64,000 nt of DNA from Closterium sp. Naga37s-1. Its lineage: Eukaryota; Streptophyta; Zygnematophyceae; Desmidiales; Closteriaceae. The stretch is taken from positions 186,001 to 250,000 of the forward strand of contig CANJKZ010001038.1 in the NCBI GenBank assembly GCA_947471745.1, in the 5' to 3' direction. The position numbers were made by a program, and so were the translations under genes. Positions within the stretch are counted from its first letter, which is position 1, and every line of letters begins with the position of its first letter. The notes beneath the pieces are model-generated. The model worked only from the letters and a program-made list of their open reading frames with translations, searched no databases and was not told the DNA's origin. This document shows positions 1 to 9,911 of the stretch, one piece after another.

Positions 1-103
1 AACTATTATGTTGTGTGTGTTGTATGGGGTACAACTCAATTCGGGTTATACTTGTACCAACTTTCTGCCTAATGCATTCATTCCTGCTCGTTAATTTCTG
101 ACA
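1..103 (+). repeat. 3' part of a Copia LTR (element D family)
   Basis: The stretch is the reverse complement of most of the LTR of element D (25871-26002 and 32643-32774), at roughly 90% identity by eye, and ends in the expected CTGACA at 103. The window starts inside it, so this is either the 3' LTR of an element lying outside or a solo LTR, in + orientation. It also helps decide which of the two D LTRs is ancestral. Confidence 0.85.
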
Positions 104-960
104 ATATTTGTGGGGCATACATATATAGTGTCAGGAATCTACCAGTAAATTTAGGAGCCTTTGGATTAACGAAGCTTGGACTGTTCTCATACCGTATGTG
201 CAACAATAGATGGCGTTGTTGATGTTAGAGGTCCACTCGTGGACCAAATTGTGGATTAGCTATCTCTTGTTTTTGGAATGAGCTTATTTTTTGCAGGGCA
301 TCTATATGTAGTGCTAGAAGCCTTCCATTAAATAATAATAGTAATTAATAACATAGCGCTCGATCATGTGACGCATACAATGTTAAAAGGGTTGTACACT
401 GGATTGCGATAAGGCCTTCTCGGCGAATTGAAACTCGATGACTCTAGGGCAATTGCGAGAAATAAGATAGTTACAACGTAAAAGTTTAGTTACAAATATC
501 AAGTTAGAATGAGGCAGCAAACATTGCATGCTGTTTACACCCATTATAACCCTGAACAACCAATGCAAAATAACCAAGTCCTTAGCGGGGTTCCGAACAC
601 GATTGAATCCTTGCTGGTAACTTGATTGGACAAAATGGGCGAACGCAATCACAGGAAACGCAAACGAACCCGAGTCATTTTGCCAACTGCACCTGTCCCG
701 AATGTATGAATCGAAGTCCAATAAAAATCATCCACGCCAGCTCCACGCCAAACCACGCTTTCATCATCCCTCTGATTCCCGAAGCGCCCACGCTGAAAGC
801 AACTGAAGGGTAGCTTTGGCGTAACTTTGAGTAGAGCTACATTGAAGCATCTACAACAAAACCTACCCCTCCAACCCCCCTGGTTTTCCGATGTATATAG
901 ACTCAGCTGGAGGTCATGTTATAACATCCCCGTACTCCACAAAAGCCCTGCGCCTTGCTA
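104..960. other. Intergenic stretch, nothing recognised
   Basis: Moderately AT-rich sequence with short open frames only (the longest is 112 codons on the minus strand at 383-721). None has a recognisable motif or biased composition. No repeat structure was seen. Confidence 0.5.
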
Positions 961-966
961 TAGTCA

Positions 967-1240
967 CGTATAGCTCGGGGCAGCGCTCGATATTGGCGAT
1001 GACATGTTCGCAGCATGTGCGGTAAAAGGCGAATTTTGATTCGCCTGAACAGTCACCTCGCTATAGTCACGTACAGGTCGGGGCAGAGCACGACCCTGGT
1101 GACGACGTGCTCGCAGCACGCACGATAGAAGATGACTTTTGGGTCGACTTGTCACCTCGTTATAGTCACGTACAGGTTGGGGTAGCGCGTGACCCTGGTG
1201 ACGACGTGCTCGCAGCACGCGCGGTAGAAGACGCACGCCG
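967..1240 (-). repeat. Three tandem copies (99-103 bp) of an exon end plus splice-donor-like site
   Basis: Equivalent points (GACGACGTGCTC-like) occur at 998, 1101 and 1200, giving spacings of 103 and 99 bp. On the minus strand each copy encodes a version of FYR(A/T)CCEHV followed by LYVTI(T/A)R. The two upstream copies end in GAG|GTGAC, resembling a splice donor. The copies have diverged from one another, so the duplication is not recent. Confidence 0.75.
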
Positions 1241-1454
1241 CGTCCGCCCCCACGCCGGCCGCCGGGCGCGTCTTCACGCACCCCGGCACCGGCCGCTTTA
1301 CAAAAACCATCACCGCTCGCTGCGCGCCGAGCGGCTCTATCGCTTGAAACGAAGACGCATTTGCCTCACTCGCACTTTGTTTAGGGTCGCTCATTCTTTC
1401 GCACGCTCCAGCGTCGCCCAGAGTACTGGCGTTGCGAACTCCAGCGCCGCTCAA
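1152..1454 (-). CDS. First-exon fragment, GT-A glycosyltransferase-like (DUF2064/TIGR04282)
   Basis: A 100-codon open stretch. Residues 49-80 read VMVFVKRPVPGCVKTR, then GVGADAA and FYRAC. This is the N-terminal signature of the small GT-A nucleotidyl/glycosyltransferase family TIGR04282 (DUF2064), where a hydrophobic beta strand is followed by KxPxPGxVKTR and an (L/F)YRA helix. The first 45 residues are Ser/Ala-rich and could be a transit peptide or a non-conserved leader. The frame ends at a TGA that overlaps GAG|GTGACA, a plausible splice donor, so the gene probably continues in a further exon at lower coordinates. I could not identify that exon. The same exon end is repeated twice more just downstream. 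Whether the gene is functional is unknown. Confidence 0.5.
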   Translation of the reverse strand: MSGAGVRNASTLGDAGACERMSDPKQSASEANASSFQAIEPLGAQRAVMVFVKRPVPGCVKTRPAAGVGADAACVFYRACCEHVVTRVTRYPNLYVTITR

Positions 1455-1532
1455 AAGCTAAGCTCGCTCTCGCTCTCGAGGCAAACAAGGAGACCGAGGC
1501 AATTTAGCCAATTTTTGAGGCGCCTCAAATAA

Positions 1533-2787
1533 CGACGGTGCCGTAGTAGTCCTGATCTGAAACGGTGTGGCGTGGCGATTGCCTCGCTGCGGATGCGGCA
1601 GTCACGCGGTACGGGTGAGCTGCGAGAATGATCAAGAGGCGAACAGCTCACCTGAGCTGACGTGTCGAACAGATACGAACGTGCACCTTGTGAATTGGCA
1701 AATTGATGAGGCTGACTGCTCAACGGCTTTGAGGGGGAGGATGGGGAAAGGAAGTGCTATTTCACCAGCTTCGAGGGGGAAAGTCCGTTTGAGTACGGTT
1801 CAATGGGATGACAGATGTCAAAGAACGTTATCAAGCGGTTAAGGTATTGCAGTCCCTCGTTCATTGGCTTTCCCCGTTGGCTCGCGAAGGCCATTCGGTT
1901 CATAGTCGCCAAGCTCGCGATGTTCTCGAAGCAGCTCGTTCACCAATGGACGTCGAGGTTTTTCCTAGTTATCCAATTAGATCCTTACTTTGGAGCACCG
2001 ACCATTGTACTTCTCGAGAATTAGATTAACCACAGAAAGCGAACGTCGCGAGCGCAGGCGAAAAGGGGAATTCGTTGGCGGGAGGACTACCTATGGATGA
2101 TGAAAGGGTCCCTCCGCTCATCCTGCGGATTCGCCTGTGGAAAAATGACCGTCATCCTCGTCTCGTCCTGGGAGTTGGGATGAGTCGAAATTCGGCGCAA
2201 AGTTGGCGCAAGCCCGCGCCTAGTACGACATCTCCCACCGCCCCTCGTGCACTGCTGCAACTGCTCGTTTCGACCCGGTCCTGCCCGAGTTTTGAGTGTT
2301 TGAAAATTCGAATTGTAATGTTCGCGAAAGAGCGACTATCGTCAACTTAAACCATTTAGGCCGCATACTGACGGTGACCAGTCGCCCGGCCGGTTGCGAC
2401 CAAACGGTGCGTGCGAAGTCGCACGACGCTGAATCGTGGTTCCGATATGGAGCGACTCTCGTCTAATCACAGTAACGTGATAATTGACCTCATACAAGTT
2501 GGAAAGGCCTCGCCTTCTTTGCACTTGTTTCGGGACATGACATTCCCCGACGTTAAGTTACGGGTGAAATAAAGGCACGGTTTCTGCGTGAACACCCCAT
2601 CACTCTACTTCCTTGTCCACTCGTTTCCTTCCACAATCGACAAGAAATCCCGCCCTCTTGACCGCAAAATGACAAGCATGGTAAGTCAGTTTCTAATAGT
2701 TGATGTTTGGCAGCTTCAGGCGTTTTTTGCTTCCTCACCTTTAAGAAAATAAATACAATTACCACTTTTATGCGGAAAAAGTGTAGA
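1533..2787. other. Intergenic stretch, nothing recognised
   Basis: Contains only short unbiased open frames on both strands (at most about 90 codons) with no family motif. The right edge is the left target-site copy (CATTC, 2788-2792) of element A. Confidence 0.5.
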
Positions 2788-2792
2788 CATTC

Positions 2793-2920
2793 TGTCAGAA
2801 TGAGAGAAGTGGTTTAAACTAGCAAGAATGGGAGTACAAGTAGGAAACCCTGAAATGTTGTACCCCCTAAGGCTAAACCCACTGTAGCCTACAATACTGT
2901 AACCCATATAACATTTGACA
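2793..2920 (-). repeat. Element A 3' LTR
   Basis: 128 bp, starting TGTCAGAATG and ending TTTGACA on the + strand. Matches 11032-11159 with about 7 differences. The next bases (2921 on) are the reverse complement of the G-rich polypurine tract TATGGGGGTG. Confidence 0.95.
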
Positions 2921-3060
2921 CACCCCCATAGGCAAAGTGGGGGAGAGCAAGGGGTCACAAGACCAGTCAAGAAAGGCAAAGCAAGCTCAGGGTGGATCAC
3001 AACGTCACCACACACTCTGAGCACAAGCAAAGGGCCGAAAGGCCAGTTCATATGCAGAGG
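2921..3060 (-). promoter_or_regulatory. Conserved 3' UTR and polypurine tract of the Copia clade
   Basis: Near-identical blocks lie next to the 3' LTR in elements B (15531 on), D (26003 on), E (33038 on), F (44040-44152) and next to the LTR-less end of A2 (5360 on). In sense orientation the block contains GGTGACGTTGTGATCCACCC, then a GCTTTGC-rich part, CCCACTTTGCCTATGGGGGTG and the LTR. The terminal G run is the expected plus-strand primer. The upstream conservation suggests a further packaging or 3'-end signal (inference). Confidence 0.8.
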
Positions 3061-3177
3061 CATATATGCAACACAAACAACACAGTGATCTCAACCTAGC
3101 AAAGCAAACAAGCAAATATATATATCAGCAGTGTTGGCCTGAGTGGCCACGTAACGCAGACGAAGCTGACCACGCTG

Positions 3178-3543
3178 CTACAGCTCTCGAGCCAGGAAGT
3201 AACGCAGAGCAATGTGCTTCGTTCTGTGCTCCAGTCTGTGCTCCTCACACAAGGCAATGGCAGCCTTGTTGTCGATGTACAGCACTGGAGGGAAACGAGA
3301 CCACTCTCCCAAGTCACTCAGCAGGTACGTGAGCCAGCGTAACTCCTGTGCACCCATGGCTGTGGCGTAGATCTCAGCCTCACAACTGGAGCTGAGAACT
3401 GAAGACGAGCGAGTAGAACGCCAAGAAACTGAACCAGAGCCAAGACTGAAAGGTGAAACCCTGTGACGACCGCTGAGTAGCCTGGTCGTCAACCCAAGAA
3501 GCGTCTGAGTGCTCAGTGAGGACAACTGAGCTCCTTCCTCCAA
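3178..3543 (-). pseudogene. Element A RNase H domain (C-terminal fragment)
   Basis: Encodes the end of the Copia RNase H: SWRSTRSSSVLSSSCEAEIYA with the catalytic Glu (CEAE), QELRWLTYLL, then YIDNKAAIALCEEH with the catalytic Asp, and the terminal HRTKHIALRYFLARE. The upstream part of RNase H (HSDASWVDDQATQRSSQG) is in another frame at the end of the neighbouring RT segment, so a frameshift near 3450 separates them. Confidence 0.85.
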
Positions 3544-4657
3544 GCACGAGCCCCATGCCTAATGTACTGCACAAGTAGCGCAGTACCCTCTTAGCAGCAT
3601 CCATGTGCACCTTTCGGTGCCGACCAGGAGCCACGTAGCGAGCCAGAAGGCCAAGAGGGTACGCGAGGTCAGGACGAGTGCAAGTCATCAGGTACATGAG
3701 GCAACCAACTAGCTCTGGGTAAGGACCACTCGGCTCTACGGACTCGTCCGAAGGTGGAGCTGAGAGCGAGTGACCTGTAGCCAGAGGAGTGGCCTGTGCC
3801 GAGGACCAGGTGAAGCCGAAGCGCTGAAGGACCTGCTGCACCATGTGTGACTGAGTCAGTGTGATGGTGCGGCGTGCTCTGTCCCGAGTGATCCGCAAGC
3901 CAAGATAGCTTGTCAGCTCACCCAGGTCTGTGCACGTGTGTCTCTTCTGCAGCTCCGACTTCACGTGGGCGAGAGCCTCAGTGTCAGCAGTGGCAAAGAC
4001 CAAGTCGTCGACGTACACGAGCATGTAGAACGGCGGCAGTGAAGTGTCGGTGCGCAGAAACAGCGACGGGTCAGCAGTAGAAGGCGCGAACCCAAGAGCC
4101 GCAAGTGTAGTCCTCAGTGTGTCGTGCCACTCACGTGGCGCCTGGCGGAGACCGTAGACCGGCCGCCGGAGGCTCCACTGGGTACCAGGAGGAAACGACC
4201 CAGTGAAGCCAGGAGGGCGGCGCAGCCAGATCTCCTCGTGCAGGCTGCCCTGCAAGAAAGCTGTGCTGAAGTCAAGAGAGTGAAGCTCGTAGTCACGCTG
4301 AGCGGCAATGTGCAGTAGCACCCGAAGAGTGGTCATCTTCGGGGTGGGGGAGAAGGTCTGGAAGAAGTCTACTCCCTCTCGCTGACTGAAGCCTCGAGCA
4401 ACGTACCGAGCCTTGAAGACAGGCGGAGAACCTGGCGGCCGCTTCACCCTGAAAATCCACATGCCACTGACGATGTTCGCCCCAGGTGGGGGAACCTCGT
4501 CGACGTAAGTGCCAGTGGACTTCCAGGATGCCATCTCTGCATCCATGGCTGTCTGCCACTGAGAGGAGTACTCACCCGCGATCGCCTCAGCGTAAGAGCG
4601 CGGGGTCGGGATGTCTGGAGCATCCGGGTCTCCCTCAGGTGCAATCAGCATGGACAT
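3380..4657 (-). pseudogene. Element A reverse transcriptase (RVT_2)
   Basis: A 425-codon frame with a complete Copia-type RT. WQTAMDAEMASWKSTGTY and WIFRVKRPPG are the N-terminal RVT_2 signature. FKARYVARGFSQREGVDF, LDFSTAFLQG (first catalytic Asp), PVYGLRQAPREWH, LVYVDDLVFA (YVDD catalytic pair), YLGLRITRD and the thumb ARYVAPGRH follow in order. RNase H begins at HSDASWVDD before the frame is lost near 3450. The domain lies on the same polyprotein as the linker segment 4697-5354, from which it is split by a TAG where sister elements have CAG. RT would copy element RNA in cytoplasmic particles. Confidence 0.93.
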
Positions 4658-4696
4658 GAGATGAGGTACAGCGGCGGCAAAGCACTCAAACTCCTC

Positions 4697-5354
4697 CTAC
4701 CTGTCCTCAAGGACGTCCGTGCCAAGAGCACACTCACCCCCGACGGACGGAGGACAGACAGACTCAGACTCAGCAACAAGACTAGCGGCGTAGTCTAGAC
4801 GACAGTGAGCAGCAAAGTCGACAAGATCAGCAACCAAGGCAGACGCAGCAGCTGACTCAAAGGAAGGGTCAGTGACAGTAGTGGCCAGGAGACGCGTGAC
4901 AGTAGGACTAGCAGCACGAAGAGAGTCAGACTCCGGGTCAGGAAGGGCAGGAAGGGAGGACGCAGGAGGAGAAGGCAGAGGGACACGCTGTGGAGCAGTG
5001 GAAAGACGAAGCGTCATCTGGTGAGTGCCTGGGACAGCAGGAGGACGCTGACGCGGGACACGACGACCAGTGTGAGCAGCACGAACAGGTGACGCAGAAC
5101 GAGACTCAGGCGACACAGGACGAGACTCAGGCTCACGACGCTCCGTAAGACCTCCTGTCGGACCAGTGTAGGGAGAAGGACCAGGAAGTGGCGAGGTAGG
5201 CGGTAACTGTGACTGCGACTGGACAGGCGGAGGACACCCTACGGAGGGAGCAGGAGCTGGAGGAGGTGGCTGACCAAGAACCTGCTGAAGGAGCGGAACG
5301 AAGTACGGCCGCGGCCGTGACGTGCCCCCAGAACCAGCAGAGACATTACCAGAA
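4697..5354 (-). pseudogene. Element A pol linker, C-terminal half, into RT N-terminus
   Basis: The Gly/Ser-rich segment ends in RPRPYFVPLLQQVLG, followed by Pro-rich and Arg/Ser-rich low-complexity sequence and TVTRLLATTVTDPSFES, ALVADLVDFAAHCRLDYAAS and CPPSVGGECALGTDVLEDR. The same blocks occur in B, D, E and F just before RT, so this is a conserved region of the clade and not random linker. The frame ends in a TAG (codon at 4697) where element D has CAG. The upstream half of the linker is on the other side of nested element A2. Confidence 0.85.
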
Positions 5355-6267
5355 CCCCCATAGCCAAAGTGGGGTGTAATCAGCAGAGCAAGCAAAGCAG
5401 AACAAGCTCAGGGTGGATCACAATGTCACCACACATTCTGAGCACAAGTACAAGAAGCAATAGTTTAAAGTTCACAATTATGAGCAAAGCTAGAGGCTTT
5501 CGCAGAGGGCAAGTGAGGAGGAGGAGGCGAGAGTGAGAGGAGAGGAGATAGGAGGCGACGGTTGAAGCTGCAGACACACGGGCAACAGGAGTCACACTGG
5601 CACAGCGGCTACCGGAACAACGCTCCGGACTACTGGAGTAACTGGCTCCGCGGCTAAAAGTAGCGGCAGACGAGCAACGGACCCACGGGCGACTGGCACA
5701 GCTGGCTGCGACTGGGCTACCGGAGCAACTCCCCGGACTACAGGTGCTGCTGGCGACACGACGGCAACCTCAGTTCAACCTCCCCAAACAGTCCCACTCC
5801 CCCTGACACACACCCCCTGCTTCACCCCTAGCTCCACTCCCCCTTCACCCCCCTTAGTACCACTCCGACGGCTCCAACAGGTCCACCCCCCTCAGCGGCA
5901 GCTGCAGCACTGGGAGACGGAGGAGGAGGAGGAGCAGGGGACGGCACACAGAAGCTGCACCCCCATACCCCCCAACCCCAAACCCTAATTCAGGAGAACG
6001 GGCAGCAGCAGGGGTGGGGCGCCATCAGAAGCACGGGGGACAGCGGGCAGCGCAGGGGCAGCGAAGAACGGGCCGCCCACGGGCCTGGCACAGCCGCCCG
6101 AACCGCGCGCAGGCGACCCGAGCCGCGCGCGGGCCTGGCGCAGCCCGTACGGGCCGCGCGCAGGCTGTACGAGCCGCGCGCAGGCCACGACGGGCGACGG
6201 GGGGCGACGCGCGGGTCCCCGTCGCCCGTCGCAGCGCCTCCCGGGAGCGACGCGCGGAGTGACGGGG

Positions 6268-6411
6268 CAGAAACCCGCCGCGCGCCTCGGGGCGCACGGC
6301 GGGCAGACAACCGCCGCGCGCCTCGGGGCGCACGGCGGGCAGAAAACCGCCGCGCGCCTCGGGGCGCACGGCGGGCAGAAAACCGCCGCACGCTCCGAGC
6401 GCGCGGCGGGA
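6268..6411 (-). repeat. 36-bp tandem repeat, four units, in the A2 leader
   Basis: Units start near 6268, 6304, 6340 and 6376, each beginning CAGA(A/C)AACCG or similar and ending GGGCGCACGGCGGG. The first and last units diverge most. No stop falls in one minus-strand frame, which is a consequence of the composition and not evidence of coding. Confidence 0.9.
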
Positions 6412-6532
6412 TGAAAAATCCGTCGCACGCCACGGGGCGTGCGACACAGAGAGTAGCAGTAGCAGCGGAAGCAGTGAGGTGGTGAGCCCACCCACAGGAT
6501 CGACCCAAGGGGATCGACCTGCTCTGATAGCA

Positions 6533-6676
6533 TGAAAAGATTAGAAGGTAGAGAAGTTTAGAATGAAGAAGAAGGGGGTTCACTAGAAAGCAGCAGGATA
6601 CATATAGGAAACCCTAAGGGGTTGTACTCGCTATAGAGTACCCCACTGCAGGCTAGAGAACAATGACATTCTGACA
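6533..6676 (-). repeat. A2 5' LTR
   Basis: 144 bp, TGAAAAGATT...TTCTGACA on the + strand. It contains the AGGAAACCCTAAGGGGTTGTAC core shared with the other LTRs of the clade. The adjacent 6519-6532 is the complement of TGCTATCAGAGCAG, a near-canonical plant primer-binding site. Confidence 0.85.
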
Positions 6677-7803
6677 CCCCCAGCAGCAGCTCCAACTCCC
6701 GCAGCACCACCAGCAGCTCCAGTAGTGTCAACTCCAGTACCTCCAGCAGCACCTCCAGCTCCAGCCTCTGCAGCACCACCAGCCCCAGTACCAGTAGCTC
6801 CAGTACCCCCAGCAGCACCAGCAGCACCGCCAGCAGGACTAGCACCAGCAGCACCTCCAGCAGCTCCAGTACCTCCAGCAGCACCAGCAGCACCTCCAGC
6901 AGGACCAGCACCAGCAGCACCTCCAGCAGCTCCAGGACCTCCAGCAGCACCAGCAGCACCTCCAACAGCTCCAGGACCTCCACCAACAACAGGGTCTCCA
7001 GCAGGCGGCACCTCAAAACTAGGAGCTCCACTCCGGAGGCTGCAGCGCCGAGCATACCACTCACGTAGCCGCTGAGGGGAGGGAGGCTCCGGCCGCGACA
7101 CAGTACCCGCAGCACCACGAGCCCCAACTCCGGCAGAAACCCCAGCTCCAGTAGCCCCACGCCGGAGGCTGCAACGCTGAGAGTACCACTCACGCAGCTG
7201 CTGTGAAGAGGGAGCGCCACCAGGCTCAGCACCCCCAGTCTCAGCACCCCCAGTCTCAGCACCCCCAGTCTCAGCACCCCCAGGCTCAGCACCCCCAGGC
7301 TCAGCACCCCCAGGCTCAGCACCCCCAGTCTCAGCACCCCCAGGCTCAGCACCCCCAGGCTCAGTACCCCTCGCAGGACCAGAGTCGACAGCTACCTCGA
7401 CAGCCTCGACTGCGTCTACCTGGGAAACACCTGAGGGAGCAGGACCCTGGGGAGGGAGGGGGTCTACCGAAGGGGCACCTGGGGTGAGGAAGAGAGGTGG
7501 GGGAGGGAGCGGAGCAGTGCGGTAGGGGAACAGACGGTAAAAGGGTACCGACTCGTCAAAAGTGACGTCCTGAGAGGGGAAGACACGGCGCGAGGTGGGG
7601 TGGTAAAACTGCCAACCAGGCGCGTCGGGGATAAAGCCAAGGAAGACACAGGGCACAGCGCGGGCAGAGAGCTTGTCCGCAGTTGTATCGCGGACAAAGG
7701 CACGAGCACCCCAGACTCGGAAACGCGACGCATCGCCAACCTGCCCCGTCCACAGCAGTGTGGGCGAGGTCTCTGGAGCAGAGACACGGGGCCAGAGGTC
7801 TGA
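6677..7803 (-). pseudogene. Element A integrase C-terminus and Gly/Ala/Pro linker
   Basis: The segment begins with LWPRVSAPETSPTLLWTG and FRVWGARAFV, PCVFLGFIPDAPGWQFYHP and SQDVTFDES, the conserved region after the Copia integrase core. A Pro/Leu stretch and an array of PGGAE-type pentapeptides follow (15-bp repeat, 7215-7370). Then come two copies of the LREW motif (SQQLREWYSQRCSLRRGA near 7180, SPQRLREWYARRCSLRSGA near 7050) separated by Gly/Ala repeats. Element A2 interrupts the linker at 6676. A small deletion/frameshift near 7803 separates it from the integrase core. Confidence 0.85.
7215..7370 (-). repeat. 15-bp tandem repeat encoding Pro-Gly-Gly-Ala-Glu/Thr
   Basis: About ten units of GCTCAGCACCCCCAG with C/T variation. 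In the pol frame each gives GGAEP or GGAET. Expanded versions of the same array occur at the same place in B (18210-18430), D (29225-29480) and F (41040-41300), and the unit stays a multiple of three in each. Confidence 0.92.
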
Positions 7804-8450
7804 TGCGCAGCGTACCGGACTGCAAACGGCCACAGGAAATGGGGGGCAGCCGCATGGATCAAGGAGGTACGGGCGATCTCCATGACTAAGCCAATGCGGC
7901 GCTCAGCAACCCCATTCTGCTGTGGAGAGGCCGGAAGTGTGAACGTCTGGCGGATGCCGTGCTCCGCACAGTAGGCTGCCAAGAGGTCGGAGGAAAACTC
8001 ACCACCTCGGTCAGAGTGCAGACGCAGGACGGGAAAGTCCGACTGGAACCGATCACGGAGCTGGAGACGAGCAGCGCGGATCCAAGGGATCAAAACATCA
8101 GGGACCTCACCCTTGGTGCGCAAGGGGAAGACCGTGGTGTAGCGCGTGTAGTCGTCGACAACCAGCAGGAAGTACCGCCCGTGGCCCTGTCCACGGACGC
8201 GGGCTGGGCCCCACACGTCCAGGTGGAGAGTCTGCAAGGGAGCCTCTGTGGGAGGGAACGAGGAGGAGTGAGGAGCGGCGCGCTGCCGCCCCTCGACGCA
8301 GGGAAGACAAGGAGGAGCAGGCGAGGGCGGGAGGGGAGGGAGAACCCTGGGAAGACCAGAGACAAGGTACCGGGAGTGCATGCCACGAAGGCGCTGCACT
8401 GACGGGTGACCAAGACGGTGGTGCCAGAGAACTGTCTGGTGCGACAGGGA
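7464..8450 (-). pseudogene. Element A integrase core
   Basis: An HHCC zinc module comes first: WHHRLGHPS near 8430, then CLPCVEGRQ. The DDE core follows: LHLDVWGPARV (first Asp), LLVVDDYTRYTTVFPL, VLRLHSDRGGEF (second Asp), then ASPQQNGVAERRIG (catalytic Glu) and AAPHFLWPFAVRYAAHQ. All three catalytic residues are intact here. The reading frame is lost just after AAHQ (near 7803) through a short deletion relative to elements B and D. The enzyme would join element cDNA to nuclear DNA, making the 5-bp target duplication. Confidence 0.92.
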
Positions 8451-8546
8451 GCGACACGAGCAGGGGGGCGACAGCTGACCTGACGTAGACGCAGACGCAG
8501 CTACCTGAGGGGACTCAGTGGTCAGTGTGTACAGGTCTGACCCCGG

Positions 8547-9911
8547 CTACCGAGTGAAGGTAGCTAGGTGGCGACCTGTCCGAGCACACGTACAGTGGGT
8601 CACACGCTCATAGGCAGGGGTGAACTGGTGAACACCCCCGTCCTGAAGAGCAGAGCCCGCCACCAAGTTCGTAGAGAACGAGGGGAGGTAAAGACCCGAC
8701 AGGGTGCCGGACGGGACTGCAGGACAAGGGAGGACAGTGGAGGAGGTCGCAAGGACTGGGCCCCCAGAGGGGTCAGCGAGGGAGACAGCCACTGGCCGAG
8801 CTAGCTGCTCAAGGGCAGTGCGGTCACGGAAGAAACAGCGGGAAGCACCCGAGTCCAGTGTGAAAGTGTGCAGTGCCTCAGTAGACGCAGTACCAGCAAG
8901 CGCAGACGCACTAGCACCTGGGGGAGCAGACTCACCAGCACCAAGGGCAGCAGCCTCACCAAGACCTAGGGCAGCAGACGCACTAGCACCTAGAGCGGCA
9001 GTCTCACTGGTCTCAATACCCGGGTCGGGCGGTACACTCAGGTAGCAGTCACCCTCAACACTAATAGTCAATGCATACATAGCACCAAGGATAGTATCAT
9101 AATCAAGAGCAAAGATATCAATTCCCTTCTTAAGCAGATCAGCCCAGCGGGGCAGCTCAGAGGCGTCAGGGAACTGCTCGCGCCAGGCGTTGTCGAGACG
9201 AAAGAAGCAACGCTGCGCCGTGTGAAACCTCCCACAGGTCTGGCCAGTGCGGTCACCTGTGCGGATGACGTACGGGCAGGTACCTCCACCCCCAGACCCC
9301 CCACGCTGAGAGTACCACTCACGGAGCTGCTGGGGCGAGGGAGTCTCGCCGGGACGCTGCTGCTGCTGCCTCTGGCCACCGCCGAACCCCCCACGCTGCA
9401 CCGCTCCACCGTGCCCGCCACCAGCTCCACCGCTGCCACCACTGCCACCACCACCCCCACCACCCCCATCACCGCCGCCGCCACCACCCCCTGTGCCGCC
9501 ACTGACCCCTCCACCACCAGCGCCACTCCCACCTCCGCCACCACCCCCGCCCCCCCCACCCCCTCCACCGCCGCCGCCACCTCCTCCACCCCTGCCCCCC
9601 TTGCCCCTGCCGCCCTTGCGCCTCCCACTAGGAGTAGACGTAGCCCCGACCCCCTCAGCACCGAGGTAGTCGACAGCAGCAGCAGATGCAATGGAGGGGA
9701 GGAGGGGGGAGGGGGAGCACCCCTCAAAGAAGGGAGAGCGGGGGTCGCCATGAGAGGCACCTACAGCTACAATGCTCTTCTCAGCTGCTAGGAGTTCCTT
9801 CTCGAGCAGGTCGACAGTGAGGTCAGTGGGGGAGAGGGCGAGAAAGTGGTCCCTGACAGTGCGAAGGGAGTCAGGGAGGCGGGTGACTAGGTGGTACAGT
9901 GTGAGGTACAT
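8547..9911 (-). pseudogene. Element A Gag C-half, zinc motif, protease
   Basis: MYLTLYHLVTRLPDSL and LEKELLAAEKSIVAVGAS continue the Gag (UBN2-like) fold. A Gly-rich tract of roughly 90 residues and QRGGFGGGQRQQQQR follow. Next come one LREW motif (SPQQLREWYSQR) and the non-canonical zinc motif CPYVIRTG...TCGRFHTAQRCF, in which metal ligands are spaced C-x13-C-x3-H-x4-C. After an acidic region comes the protease signature HTFTLDSGASRCFF (catalytic DSG), and the gag-pre-integrase block ending CTCARTGRHLATFTR. The frame stops at TAG where element F has CAG. A one-base change in a C run near 9912 separates it from the first Gag half. Confidence 0.88.

Larger units (their letters stand above)
5355..6676 (-). 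mobile_element. Nested non-autonomous LTR element A2, left LTR lost
   Basis: This segment interrupts the Gly/Ala linker of A between CCCCC (5355-5359) and CCCCC (6677-6681). Its right end is a 144-bp LTR (6533-6676) ending TCTGACA, preceded by a primer-binding-site complement (CTGCTCTGATAGCA, 6519-6532). Its left end is the clade's 3' UTR (from ATAGCCAAAGTGGGG) with no LTR. The 1.2-kb interior has no gag or pol. It holds a purine-rich part, a GC-rich leader and a 36-bp tandem repeat. It is probably a deletion derivative of the same Copia clade that moved in trans. The left LTR was probably lost by recombination between C5 runs (inference). Confidence 0.8.

Noticed and set aside
9222..9791. 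Thr/Pro-rich plus-strand frame of 189 codons
   Set aside because: Antisense of the Gly-rich Gag tract of element A. The sense frame carries recognisable Gag and zinc blocks.
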